This document shows, one piece after another, positions 32,001-40,803 of a stretch of 64,000 nt of DNA. A program made the translations under genes and the position numbers. Under the pieces are notes generated by a model that saw nothing but the letters and a program-made list of their open reading frames with translations, searched no databases and had not been told where the DNA came from. The stretch's first letter is position 1. Every line of letters starts with the position of its first letter. Origin of the DNA: Alicyclobacillus sp. SO9 (GTDB lineage: Bacteria; Bacillota; Bacilli; Alicyclobacillales; Alicyclobacillaceae); assembly GCF_016406125.1 (NCBI RefSeq), contig NZ_CP066339.1, positions 5,022,001-5,086,000 of the forward strand. The letters are read 5' to 3'.

Positions 32001-32145
32001 AGTGTAGCCCCCTTTTTCAACATTGACGTTCGCAAAGTGGTTTGAGTGTAAGCGTCAAACCACGGACACATTGCAGCATCATGCCACATCTGCCAGTATT
32101 GAAAAGCCCCACCGGCTAGCCAGCGGGGCTGTTGTATAGGGTTGT

Positions 32146-33633
32146 CTATCGACGATGTCGGACTTGTTCCGGCAAGCCGTCGGACCAAGGTAACAGGGTC
32201 GCCAGTGAATCTTCAACGGTCTCGTCGAGGTTAGGCAATTGTTCAAAAAGGTATTCGAGATAGGCAAACGGGTTCAGACCATTTTCTTTCGCTGTTTCCA
32301 CGATGCTGTAAGCGACAGAACTGGCTCTGGCTCCGCTGGGGGCGTTACTAAACAGCCAAGACCGTCTTCCGAGAACGAAGGGTTTTATGGAGCGTTCCGC
32401 ACGATTGTTATCTATCTCCAGGTTCCCGTCTTCCAGAAATGTAACAAGCTTCTCCCATTGGTTCAAGCAATAGTTTACTGCCTCGCCCAAGGTACTCTTG
32501 GGGAGTACATTGTCTTTCTGGGTATGAAGCCATGCTGAAAAAGCGTCGAGAACAGGTCGACTCTGTTTCTGGCGCTCCTTGTACCGTTTCTCTGTACTGG
32601 CGTCCTTCAGTCCACGTTCGATCTTAAACAGTTTATTGCAGAAGTCCAATCCTTCTTTGGCAGCCGTTGGACCTTTGCGTTTGCCTGCAGGCAAAGCTTT
32701 CAAAGCCTCATCAAATTTGCGCCGTGCATGACTCAGGCAACCCGACAGTCTCACATTGGGAATGTCATTGTACCCGACATAACCATCCACGTGCAGATAT
32801 CCATGAAATCCTGCCAGAAAGTTCATTGGATGTTCTCGTCTGCGTGTTTCCTGGTAGTCATAGAGAACAATGGGAGGTCCGTCCCGTCCACTGCGGTATA
32901 GCCACATGTAGGACTTGCTCTCTGCAGCTCTCCCAGCTTCGTGTAACACTTGGACCGTGGTCTCGTCTGCGTGGAGATACGTTCTTTTCAACAACTCTTC
33001 ATGCATGCGCTCATAGATTTTGGCCAACCACTGATTCGCTCCATATAGAACCCAGTTGGCCAGCGTCTGCCGAGACAGCGGGATTTTCTGACGCTCGAAC
33101 TGTTGTTCCAAGCGATATAATGGCATGCCTTGTACGTATTTCTTATCCAGAATGTAGGCCAGCGTCGATGGGGAGGCCAAACTTTTCGGAATCACCGGCT
33201 CTGGCATCTGCGCAGGAATGATCTTCAGTTCTCGTCGAGTTTCTGTGCTCATTTCATGTGTCGGATTGCCACAACAAGAACAGATCTGCTCCTCCTCAGG
33301 CAGCCGATATTCAATACGCTCCACAGGCAGGTCTTTGAGTAGCTCTTCCCGTTGGCCAGTTTGCTTCTTCTTTCGTTCGTACGTGATGGTTTCCTTTGGC
33401 TCTTCCGGGGTAGGGTCTGCTTCCGACTCTGCCTCATTAAACAGCCGTGTTTGCAATGCGTCCGGATTCGTGCGTTCGCTGGATGCACCAAAACGCTTAT
33501 GCTGAGCAAGACGGAGTTTCTCTTCCAGCCACTCTACCTTAGAATGTAACTCATCGTTTTTGTGCTTTAATGTTGTATTTTCATGCTGCAAAGCAGCGAC
33601 CTCTTCTGTGGTCAAATCAGGTGATTTACTCAT
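32146..33633 (-). CDS. tnpC: IS66 transposase
   Basis: The DDE transposase of the element, 495 residues. An N-terminal coiled coil ([20 protein letters not shown]) with the IS66 motif KRFGASSER, a zinc-finger-like CSCCG, then the catalytic core with [35 protein letters not shown] and the C-terminal [21 protein letters not shown]. Complete, without frameshift. The last ~35 residues belong to the short C-terminal IS66 extension. Confidence 0.96.
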   Translation of the reverse strand: MSKSPDLTTEEVAALQHENTTLKHKNDELHSKVEWLEEKLRLAQHKRFGASSERTNPDALQTRLFNEAESEADPTPEEPKETITYERKKKQTGQREELLKDLPVERIEYRLPEEEQICSCCGNPTHEMSTETRRELKIIPAQMPEPVIPKSLASPSTLAYILDKKYVQGMPLYRLEQQFERQKIPLSRQTLANWVLYGANQWLAKIYERMHEELLKRTYLHADETTVQVLHEAGRAAESKSYMWLYRSGRDGPPIVLYDYQETRRREHPMNFLAGFHGYLHVDGYVGYNDIPNVRLSGCLSHARRKFDEALKALPAGKRKGPTAAKEGLDFCNKLFKIERGLKDASTEKRYKERQKQSRPVLDAFSAWLHTQKDNVLPKSTLGEAVNYCLNQWEKLVTFLEDGNLEIDNNRAERSIKPFVLGRRSWLFSNAPSGARASSVAYSIVETAKENGLNPFAYLEYLFEQLPNLDETVEDSLATLLPWSDGLPEQVRHRR

Positions 33634-33701
33634 GCTATATCACTTCGACAAAACCTCAGAAAACCCTTGTTGTGACAAGGATTTTCGTGCTTTTTATCTA
33701 A

Positions 33702-34061
33702 CTAAATGATGGTCCTTGCTTTCACTTTCGGATGTGCCTTTTTCTGGTGGACCGATAGCCCATCCAGAAGCCATCGCAACTCCCGCTGACCCATGACAAT
33801 GGGACCCGTATGAGAGGCATCCGGCCACTGAAACCGGCCTTTCTCCAACCGGCGATAATGAATCCAAAAGCCGTTATGCTCCCAGTGCAAGACCTTGAGT
33901 TTGTCACGGTTTCGGTTACAAAAGACAAAAAGACAGGGCGAAAAGGGGTCCAGCTGCAGAACTTCCTTCACCAGAACAGAAAGCCCGTCTATAGATTTCC
34001 TCAGGTCCGTAGGTCCTGGTGCTAAATACACACGCTTCTCCAGGTCAAACTCACCAAACAT
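33702..34061 (-). CDS. tnpB: IS66 accessory protein TnpB
   Basis: The 119-residue IS66 Orf2 protein required for transposition, with VYLAPGPTDLRKSIDGLSVLV, FVFCNRNRDKLKVLHWEHNGFWI and YRRLEKGRFQWP. Its ATG overlaps the tnpA stop as TAATG, giving translational coupling. It is not the unrelated RNA-guided TnpB of IS200/IS605 elements. Confidence 0.95.
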   Translation of the reverse strand: MFGEFDLEKRVYLAPGPTDLRKSIDGLSVLVKEVLQLDPFSPCLFVFCNRNRDKLKVLHWEHNGFWIHYRRLEKGRFQWPDASHTGPIVMGQRELRWLLDGLSVHQKKAHPKVKARTII

Positions 34062-34381
34062 TATTCCGCCAACACCTGAACAACCTGTTTGAGTAGTGAG
34101 CGGTTGAACCCGTTATGTACTTCGACGGACGCCGCCCCCACGTGAACAACGAGTGCTGGTTCGGCGTCCTCTACCGAGTCCTCAACCTGAACGGATAGTA
34201 GCTTTACTCTGGGTGATGCAGTGGCATTGGTGGACGTCTCCTTGTCGAACTTCCGAGCCCAACGACGGAACTGTTTCACGTCGAGGTTGTGCTCCCTACA
34301 CCAGGCCGCCGCGGTTTCACCACTTTCTCGAAACTCTTCAACAAGCTTTCTCCAATGATTTCGCACTTCTTCTCTGGACAT
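34061..34381 (-). CDS. tnpA: IS66 accessory protein TnpA
   Basis: The 106-residue first gene of the element, with a helix-turn-helix-like segment WRKLVEEFRESGETAAAWCREHNLDVKQFRRWARKF followed by a variable tail. GGAGGGG precedes the ATG at 34381. It is coupled to tnpB by the overlapping TAATG. Confidence 0.9.
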   Translation of the reverse strand: MSREEVRNHWRKLVEEFRESGETAAAWCREHNLDVKQFRRWARKFDKETSTNATASPRVKLLSVQVEDSVEDAEPALVVHVGAASVEVHNGFNRSLLKQVVQVLAE

Positions 34382-34546
34382 AAAAAAACACCCCTCCGAT
34401 TGGTTTGAGGTTATTATCTCTCCCCATGAATCCTACGACGAGGTGTGCTAGGTTTTACGCTTACGTTTGAGTGACGACGCTCTGTAGAATAAGCCCGAGC
34501 CGACCCACCCCCAGAGGGGGGTAGTTTGACGCTCGGACTCTTCCCC

Positions 34547-34581
34547 GAACCGGACTTGCAACTTTCACCGCATCACGGCTC
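34547..34581 (-). ncRNA. Group II intron domain V
   Basis: The minus-strand hairpin begins GAGCCGTGATGCGG, has a GAAA tetraloop and ends CAAGTCCGGTTC. This is the usual ~34-nt catalytic hairpin with the AGC triad near its 5' end. It lies 46 bases after the maturase stop codon and is followed by the domain VI stem. Confidence 0.85.
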
Positions 34582-34627
34582 TCCATTCAAAGTAGTTGTG
34601 TTTGCACGCATTAGGACGACCCGTTGG

Positions 34628-36014
34628 TCAGTTACGTATGCGCTGCTGTCGCATTTGCCTGTAGCATGAAATGCACGAAGCAACAAGATTGTCTGGTATC
34701 AATTCCCTTTGAGATGAGCGTTTTCCTACTGGCCTCGGTAGGTAATCGACATGTACATTTCGACGAATCAGCTTGCATCCACAGATGCTACATCGGCTGT
34801 TTTGCCGTTGTACAACGTGCCGTCTGTAGTGCCCCCAGTTCTTGGACAGTCCATATAACCTCTGAATAAATTTGGCTTGTTGTACCTTCATCGTCTCACG
34901 GAGCTTCCGGTTTCCATCTAGCCATTCTCGGTCTTCGACTACATAAGGATTCTTTTGTGAGCACTTGTCTGGATACTCTATCTTGTAGAGCCCAAACTTA
35001 TCGAGCATATGCACATTGCCGTCATCATCTCTAAACCCAAAGTTCTTCGCCGTTGACTTCCGGTGGTGCGGGAGAGCAGCCTCATTGTATCGGTACTGAA
35101 ATCGCCGAGCCACAACACCTGGTGGTTCCCGTGTTCTCTGTTTAAGCCTGTGAAACACAAGCCACCAGAGATAGTAGTCGAGGGTAAGAAAGGTGTCCTT
35201 TGCGTTCCCTCGTCGGAAGTATTCAGCGAATCCTCGAATCTTCTTGTTTAGAAGCGCAATGGCAGCTGTGCCAGGTGCTATCTGTAGTGCCTTTGAGTCC
35301 TTAGCTAGCGTGTTTCTAAACCGCTGAATCGCCCTTCGACTTGGCTTGGCAAGGACTCGTGTCTTTCCTTGCCGTGTCCATCTTCGAATGTTAAATCCGA
35401 GGAAATCGAACCCCTCGTCCGCATGTGTGACGAGTGTTTTCTCTGCGGACAGCTGGAGCTTGAGCTTCTCCTGAAGGAATTGTGCAACTTGAGCCTTCAG
35501 TAGCTCAGCATGCTCCTTACTTCTACAGAGAATCACCGCGTCATCTGCATACCGGACAATGTAGCAGGGGATTGGCGACTTGCTCCGCTGGTAAGGTGAG
35601 AGAAACTCGTACTTGCTTCCGATGAATCTGTCCAGTTCATTCAGATAGATATTCCCAAGGATTGGACTGACGACTCCACCTTGTGGAGTGCCTAGTTCTG
35701 TTTCCTCAAATTCTCCTCTGTAAACCAGTCCTGCCTTAAGCATACTGCGGATGACTCGGATGAGTCGGCGGTCAAAAATCGTCCGTCGCAGAATGCTAAG
35801 CAGGATTTCATGGTCTACGTTGTCGAAGAATCCCTTAATATCGAGCTCTACAACCCATTCGTAACGGTGCCTGCCAATGAGAAAGCGGACTCTTTCAATG
35901 GCGTGGTGCGTACCGCGGAATGGTCGGAAACCGTAACTGTGTGGGTGTTGCTTTCCTTCGTAGATTGGTTCCAAGATGCTGCGGACAACGTCCTGGGCAA
36001 CGCGGTCGACGATA
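34628..36014 (-). pseudogene. Group II intron reverse transcriptase/maturase, C-terminal part
   Basis: Begins inside the RT domain at the end of the GIPT motif and continues IVDRVAQDVVRSILEP, SYGFRP, ELDIKGFFDNVDH, GTPQGGVVSPILGN, the catalytic YADDAVI, then the maturase X domain and a C-terminal zinc/HNH-like region with CSIC and CISC pairs. The HNH histidines look replaced (HVDY and SCYRQ), so endonuclease activity is doubtful. The N-terminal RT part is at 38988-39382. An internal ATG at 36040 in the inserted element could start a truncated product, but it would lack the RT N-terminus. Confidence 0.88.
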
Positions 36015-36027
36015 GTGGGGACGGTCA

Positions 36028-36336
36028 GTGCAAAATGCACTTCAGCCCAATTCTCTTTCGGAATCTGTAACTATCACTCATCCATTTCATCCACTCCATG
36101 GGCAGACCTTTACTCTGCTCAAAATCAAACACGTCAATGGGATCCCACTGTATTCACTTCAAACAGACTCCAGTGTAATTTGTGTTCCAGAATCCTGGAC
36201 GGACCGGCATCGTCCTCAGGATACTAAGCCAGTCACACCATTCAACGGGTTGGACTTAAAGGAATTAGTTGAACTCCTTCGGAGCTTAGATGATTCCTCT
36301 GTCTCAACAGCGAATTTAATTGACAATTCCAAATGA
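36028..36336 (+). CDS. DUF5372 (Y4bD/Y4pK-like) protein
   Basis: A 102-residue protein starting with GTG 12 bases inside the left element boundary. Its core THPFHPLHGQTFTLLKIKHVNGIPLYSLQ and a following VPESWTD match the small proteins that accompany recombinase and DUF6788 genes, such as those first noted on the Rhizobium NGR234 plasmid. Biochemical role unknown. It is first in a three-gene set, 18 bases before the next gene. Confidence 0.72.
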   Translation: MQNALQPNSLSESVTITHPFHPLHGQTFTLLKIKHVNGIPLYSLQTDSSVICVPESWTDRHRPQDTKPVTPFNGLDLKELVELLRSLDDSSVSTANLIDNSK

Positions 36337-36354
36337 AGGAGGTAATTTCTTCTT

Positions 36355-36717
36355 ATGAACACTACTGATAAGAATAAGTCACCTAGAAGATTTAAATCTG
36401 TTCCTTCTCAGGAACTCAAAGAACGAAAACTGCAACTATTGAAGGCGTTGCCACCTATGGGCCATGTTCTCCGCGGTTCCCTTATCACTCGGCAGGTGAA
36501 GTGTGGCAAGCCAACCTGTCACTGTGCTACTGGCGCTGGTCATAAAAGTTTGTACTTGTCATCTTTTTACCATGGTAAAACCCATATGGATTACGTTCCT
36601 GCAGCCTGGGAGCAGCAGGTACGAGCCGGACTTGAAAATTTTGAGGTCGCACAGGACATTCTCTCGGAACTGACTGAGCTCAACCTGGAACTACTTCGAC
36701 GCCGAGATAACGAATAG
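36355..36717 (+). CDS. DUF6788-like protein
   Basis: A 120-residue protein whose ATG is preceded by AAGGAGG. It contains MGHVLRGSLITRQVKCGKPTCHCATGAGHKS (two CxC/CxxxxC cysteine clusters that may bind zinc) and HGKTHMDYVPAAWEQQVRAGLEN, the pattern of the DUF6788 proteins found beside recombinase genes. Role unknown; a DNA-binding accessory factor is plausible. Confidence 0.75.
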   Translation: MNTTDKNKSPRRFKSVPSQELKERKLQLLKALPPMGHVLRGSLITRQVKCGKPTCHCATGAGHKSLYLSSFYHGKTHMDYVPAAWEQQVRAGLENFEVAQDILSELTELNLELLRRRDNE

Positions 36718-36745
36718 TTCATCGGCCTCGTCGGAGGGGATATTA

Positions 36746-37237
36746 GTGACTAGTTCAGCATTAGCCGCATTGGTCGGAAATGATGCACAGAGCGTGGACG
36801 AGCTCATCACGGTCGTCGCTGGGATGGTGCGTTCGTGCCTTGCGGCAATGCATGAGGAGGAACAAATTCATGACGACAATACCGTCGAAAGTTCACCCAG
36901 AACACCTGAAGAGAACAGCGATTGTGTACATTCGTCAGTCGACCATAGCCCAAGTTCGGTTTCACCGGGAGAGCACGGAACGCCAGTATGCCCTTCGGGA
37001 GAGAGCTCTCACCCTAGGATGGGCTTCGGAACAAATTCAGGTGATCGACGAAGACCTCGGAATTTCAGGGTCTGGCCGTTCTCAGCGCTTGGGCTTCCAA
37101 AACCTTGTGGCTCAAGTCTCACTTGGCGAAGTTGGCGCCATCTTTGGTCTGGAGATTTCCCGCTTAGCACGTTCTTCAGCAGATCTACTGCGTCTGCTCG
37201 AACTCTGCGGATTATTCAACACAATCGTAGTGGATGA
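36746..37237 (+). CDS. Doubtful overlapping ORF, only its first ~45 codons credible
   Basis: A GTG codon six bases after GGAGGGG opens a frame MTSSALAALVGNDAQSVDEL followed by ITVVAGMVRSCLAAMHEEE. The first part looks like a small helical protein and contains the recombinase ribosome binding site near its end. Beyond codon ~45 it overlaps the recombinase in another frame and looks non-coding. It may be a short coupled leader protein that once ended earlier. Confidence 0.3.
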   Translation: MTSSALAALVGNDAQSVDELITVVAGMVRSCLAAMHEEEQIHDDNTVESSPRTPEENSDCVHSSVDHSPSSVSPGEHGTPVCPSGESSHPRMGFGTNSGDRRRPRNFRVWPFSALGLPKPCGSSLTWRSWRHLWSGDFPLSTFFSRSTASARTLRIIQHNRSG

Positions 37238-38912
37238 AGACGGCATCTACGACATGCGAGATTTTAATGACCGGTTAATTCTCGGCTTCAAAGGAACCAT
37301 GAGCGAAGCAGAACTGCATTTCCTGCGTGCTCGGCTAATCGGTGGCAAGAAGAACAAAGCGAAAAAAGGTGAACTCCGCTTTCCGCTGCCCGTTGGATAT
37401 GTGTACGACACCACCGGACAGACAGTTTTGGATCCGGACGAAGAGGTCCAAACTGCTGTTCACAATGTATTTCATGCATTTCGTACGACAGGCAGCGCCT
37501 ACGGCGTAGTTCAGTTCTTTGCCCAAAACGGCCTCCGGTTTCCAAAACGAGCCTACGGTGGTGCTTGGGCTGGAAAACTCGTTTGGGCAACACTGAACCA
37601 CAGCCGAGTTTTAGGGATCCTATACAATCCTGCATATGCAGGGGCCTATGTATATGGTCGGTATCGAGACCAAAAGCGCGTGAATCCACAAGGACTGTTT
37701 ATTCATCACACCGTGCTCCTTCCCCGTGAGGAGTGGGAAGTTTTCATTCCAGATCATCACCCAGGCTATATCACGTGGGAGGAATATGAGAGAAATCTAA
37801 AGCAGCTACATTCGAACCGTACCAACCTTGAGAAAAGCGGAGCAGCACGAGAAGGCACAGCTCTACTTCAAGGACTCGTTATATGTGGAAAATGTGGTCG
37901 CCGCATGAGTGTACGCTACACCAGCAACGGAGGAATCCATCCACATTATGAATGTAAAGGGCGGTGGGAACACGGACACCGCGCCACTTGCACTACCGTG
38001 CCGGCGTTGAAAATCGACCAAGCTATCTCAGAGCGTCTGTTGCAGGCCATGCAACCCGCTGAATTAGAGCTTGCTCTACAGGTAATGGACAAACTGCTGC
38101 ATGAAGAAGATGATGTAGATAAGGGCTGGAAGTTATCTCTAGAACGAGCACGCTACGAAGCAGACCGAGCGGAGAGGCAATACCAACAGGTAGAACCAGA
38201 AAATCGCCTAGTAGCGCGTAGTCTTGAGGTAAGATGGAACGAAAAGCTCGCCGAATTGGCAGAACTTCAGGAACAGTACACCCAGTATGTAGATCGACGT
38301 AGTTGGCGGCCTACAGAACACGACAAAGCGGAGATTTTAAGCCTTGCGAAGGAATTACCTCGAATTTGGTCCAAATCATCCACTACACCCAAGGACCGCA
38401 AACGCATTCTTCGCCTACTCGTTGAAGATGTGACCATAGTTGCTGAGGCAAGAAACCCGAATGTCCGACTTGGCTTGCGCTGGCGCAACCAACATTGCGA
38501 AGAACTATGGGTGCGTAAGCCGCTGCCACCACATATAGCAACGAAACATTCATCTGAGACCGTTGAGCTCGTTCGCAGGTTAGCCGAAACGATGATAGAC
38601 CGCCAGATTGTAAAGTATTTAAACGAATCAGGTATACGCACATCAGGTGGCAGGATGTTCACGCTTGACTCCATCAAGTGGATTCGCTACGTACACCGCA
38701 TTCCTGGATATACTTCACAACGCCGTGGTTTATCCGTCAAACAAGTTGCGGAACGACTCAAAGTGACTTCAGGGGTTGTCTACTACTGGCTCAACCGTGG
38801 CATTCTTACGGGCACGAAAGTGGCTCCAGGCTGTCCATGGGACATTCAACTAGATGACCGAAAGGAGGTCGAACTGCGCAAGCGAGTCCAGGAATCTAGC
38901 CATTTAAATTAA
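36870..38912 (+). CDS. Large serine recombinase
   Basis: A 680-residue recombinase. GAGGAGG nine bases upstream sets ATG 36870. The catalytic domain starts KRTAIVYIRQST with nucleophile Ser24, followed by GISGSGRSQRLGFQNLVAQV and FGLEISRLARSSADLLRLLELC. Then come the recombinase domain, a zinc ribbon (CGKCGRRMSVRY ... CKGRWEHGHRATC), a coiled coil (ERARYEADRAERQYQQVE) and a C-terminal HTH of excisionase/MerR type (LSVKQVAERLKVTSGVVYYWLNRGI, given here as its span). It is complete, so the element is likely mobile. Confidence 0.93.
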   Translation: MTTIPSKVHPEHLKRTAIVYIRQSTIAQVRFHRESTERQYALRERALTLGWASEQIQVIDEDLGISGSGRSQRLGFQNLVAQVSLGEVGAIFGLEISRLARSSADLLRLLELCGLFNTIVVDEDGIYDMRDFNDRLILGFKGTMSEAELHFLRARLIGGKKNKAKKGELRFPLPVGYVYDTTGQTVLDPDEEVQTAVHNVFHAFRTTGSAYGVVQFFAQNGLRFPKRAYGGAWAGKLVWATLNHSRVLGILYNPAYAGAYVYGRYRDQKRVNPQGLFIHHTVLLPREEWEVFIPDHHPGYITWEEYERNLKQLHSNRTNLEKSGAAREGTALLQGLVICGKCGRRMSVRYTSNGGIHPHYECKGRWEHGHRATCTTVPALKIDQAISERLLQAMQPAELELALQVMDKLLHEEDDVDKGWKLSLERARYEADRAERQYQQVEPENRLVARSLEVRWNEKLAELAELQEQYTQYVDRRSWRPTEHDKAEILSLAKELPRIWSKSSTTPKDRKRILRLLVEDVTIVAEARNPNVRLGLRWRNQHCEELWVRKPLPPHIATKHSSETVELVRRLAETMIDRQIVKYLNESGIRTSGGRMFTLDSIKWIRYVHRIPGYTSQRRGLSVKQVAERLKVTSGVVYYWLNRGILTGTKVAPGCPWDIQLDDRKEVELRKRVQESSHLN

Positions 38913-38987
38913 GCAGCATACTATGAATTTTGTTAATAGCGCTCTAAGTCCAAAACCTTATTGGGAGGCATGTAGTATGAATTCACC

Positions 38988-39382
38988 GTCGGTATACCGA
39001 GCGGGCGCTTTTCTTTGGGCTTGTTGTGCTTCGGGATAAATACTCTTCGTACCGAACTGGATATGTACGAGTGGAGTGCATGTTTGACTTCTTCCCGAAG
39101 TTGCTGCCTTGCTTCCTGCGTGGTGTAATCCTTCTTCGTCATGTTATCTACTCCGGGTGTAAGCGCACCTGAGTTACTGAGGACGTTCTCAATTGAATTG
39201 TCAATCCAGACATTCCATCTCAGCAGATAATGCAGTCTTGAAAAAGGTCGTTGTTCCAAAGATTTTCGTGCAAGGCGCGTTTGTGTTTCGAACCTCTTTC
39301 TCTCCTGTACGGAGGATTGAGTGATGGTAGAAGAAATCGCAATCACTCCCGTTTTGGGGAGTCCTACTTTACTTGCGCGCAC
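38988..39382 (-). pseudogene. Group II intron reverse transcriptase, N-terminal part
   Basis: From a GTG at 39382 the frame gives the RT-0/RT-1 region: FSRLHYLLRWNVW, GALTPGVDNMTKKDY, VRRVFIPKHNKPKEKRPLGIPT, then enters inserted DNA and runs out after ~18 foreign codons (VNSYYMPPNK...). Joined to 36014 it becomes one 593-residue protein. Upstream, 39383-39912 is the intron RNA domain I-IV region with no other gene. Confidence 0.87.
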
Positions 39383-39971
39383 CCTACTTCAAACTGGAAC
39401 CCTTCGCCATGTAATGGGCTTTCCCCATCTCCGACTACTACGGTTCCTCCGTCCCGACGCATTCACTTCAACGTAGCTGTCCATCCCAACCGGGACGAAT
39501 GAGTCGGTTCCCATGTTCACTGTGTACAGTCTCGTCTGCCTTAGGTCGCCACTATACGCGGGGAAGATTCAGGGAGGTTATACCTCTGTACCAGCCTGAC
39601 CACCGGACAGTCCGGGTCATGACACCAAGCGACAGGATGCCATGCTCATTCCACCCACTCGTATCATCCGACGATTTCGAGTGTTGCAGTTGACCACGCT
39701 TCAGACATGGCTTTGCTTTCGCTGACCATAGCAGGTCTCCGAGGCTAGCCCTGCATCTTGGGAGGTCGGTTCTCCCTCACAGGTACATTGTTAGATGGGC
39801 TTCAAACCCTGGGTGTGCTCGGACCCAACGCATGCCATCCTAGCCGTGGCAGGATGAGGTACCTGCCAGCCGCAGAGATCGCGGCATCTATATACAGCGC
39901 CTCATGGCGCACGTCGCTCTACTGCCCAAAATACGCCACAACCAACAAAATGCTCAATTCCATAAACATAC

Positions 39972-40000
39972 AAAAACCGCCAGATAAGCTCCTTTGGCGG
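39972..40000 (-). terminator. Intrinsic terminator of the aspartyl-protease operon
   Basis: On the minus strand CCGCCA and TGGCGG pair around a 12-base loop and are followed by TTTTTG. It begins 25 bases after the protease stop codon and precedes the intron insertion site. Confidence 0.8.
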
Positions 40001-40024
40001 CTACAGAAATTTATATGAATAACA

Positions 40025-40405
40025 TTATTTTTGGTAAAGCTCCATCGCGTCGAGATCTATAACAAAGCGCCCCGCTGTCAGTAGGTCTGCACCCAACAAA
40101 CCGTTGATCCCAAAGTGGGCGTCAAAGTTAGCAAAATCCAAGTTTACTTCCGAAACTTTAAACGTTCCAAATTCAACCGAATCAATCTTCTTACGGATTG
40201 AGCGCTCCACGCCACCGATACCATGCATGACAACAATTTCATCGTCTATTTCGCCATAAATACCTATATCATCTACGGCATCCATCGAGATTACTGAGTG
40301 ACTTGCACCAGTATCAAGAACCAATTGGTCAATGGTTCGGCTCTTTCCTCGAAATGTCAACGTCATTGTGACGAATAAAAGACCATCAATTGGGTCGATC
40401 TTCAA
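40025..40405 (-). CDS. Retropepsin-like aspartyl protease family protein
   Basis: A 126-residue single-domain protein from TTG 40405, seven bases after AGGAGG. The active-site motif is VLDTGASHSVIS, and GINGLLGADLL near residue 105 corresponds to the second conserved hydrophobic-Gly motif of retropepsins. Such a protein must dimerise to form a protease. The substrate is unknown. Its start overlaps the end of the upstream gene by 20 bases, so the two form a coupled pair. Confidence 0.85.
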   Translation of the reverse strand: MKIDPIDGLLFVTMTLTFRGKSRTIDQLVLDTGASHSVISMDAVDDIGIYGEIDDEIVVMHGIGGVERSIRKKIDSVEFGTFKVSEVNLDFANFDAHFGINGLLGADLLTAGRFVIDLDAMELYQK

Positions 40406-40649
40406 CTGGTGACCTCCTAAAACCCACACGAGACACGACTTCCATAACCAATTCAGGCTTGCTCGTATGGTAGACATAGTTTGCGTCTCTAGATTTCAAA
40501 AGTTCCCTGGTAGCCTCTTTCGGATCTGGTATGGGGCGAATAACCGCCATTTCATCTACATACAACTTGTTGCCATGCTGATGGGACTTTATCGCCTGTA
40601 CAAGCACAAATTGATTCGGGAATAACTCACGAACCTCGGACCACAACAT
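40386..40649 (-). CDS. Partner of the aspartyl protease, unknown
   Basis: An 87-residue protein, MLWSEVRELFPNQFVLVQAI..., with a DEMAVIRPIPDPKEATREL segment and YVYHTSKPELV, a recurrent small Bacillales protein type found next to single-domain aspartyl proteases. No catalytic motif is visible. It is the first gene of the two-gene operon and could be substrate, inhibitor or regulator of the protease; this is inference. Confidence 0.75.
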   Translation of the reverse strand: MLWSEVRELFPNQFVLVQAIKSHQHGNKLYVDEMAVIRPIPDPKEATRELLKSRDANYVYHTSKPELVMEVVSRVGFRRSPVEDRPN

Positions 40650-40803
40650 GAGTAATCACCACCCATTTCACTCGCTATGGCAATTATACCATTTACCTTA
40701 AAATACAGGTTCGGCTTGTGTAGCATAATTACTTACAGAATCCAGAAAATTACTTGTGAAATATTTATTCATGGAACAGCAGAAAATCCGTCCTATTTAA
40801 GGC

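Larger units (their letters stand above)
32048..34464 (-). mobile_element. IS66-family insertion sequence, complete
   Basis: 2417 bp carrying tnpA, tnpB and tnpC. Ends are inverted: GTAAGCGTCAAACC at the left and the complement of GTAAGCGTAAAACC at the right, matching the GTAAGCG termini of the IS66 family. An exact 8-bp target duplication GTTTGAGT flanks it at 32040-32047 and 34465-34472. All three genes are open, so the copy is recent and probably active. It inserted 20 bases outside the 3' end of the group II intron. Confidence 0.95.
36015..38989 (+). mobile_element. 2.97-kb serine-recombinase element inserted in the intron RT gene
   Basis: Bounded by the dinucleotide GT at 36015-36016 and again at 38988-38989. 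The outer halves join to gtcgacgataGTcggtatacc. On the minus strand this restores ...KRPLGIPTIVDRVAQ... without a gap: 395 + 1387 bases = 594 codons including stop. The element carries DUF5372-like, DUF6788-like and large serine recombinase genes on the plus strand. Terminal inverted repeats are not seen, as expected for serine-integrase-type insertion with a 2-bp crossover core. Confidence 0.85.
34484..39912 (-). mobile_element. Group II intron interrupted by a serine-recombinase element
   Basis: On the minus strand the 5' end reads GTGCGCC (39912), the GUGYG start of group II introns. The 3' end, TTATTCTAC at 34484, follows a domain VI-like hairpin with a CCCCC/GGGGG apex. Domain V is at 34547-34581. 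The intron-encoded reverse transcriptase/maturase gene occupies 39382-34628 but is split by the 36015-38989 insertion. Without that insertion the intron is ~2.46 kb. It lies ~60 bases downstream of the terminator of the aspartyl-protease operon. The 5' boundary is inferred from the motif only. Confidence 0.8.

Noticed and set aside
31444-32007. 187-codon plus-strand frame
   Set aside because: It is antisense to the lipoprotein gene, whose signal peptide and coding pattern are convincing; no ribosome binding site.
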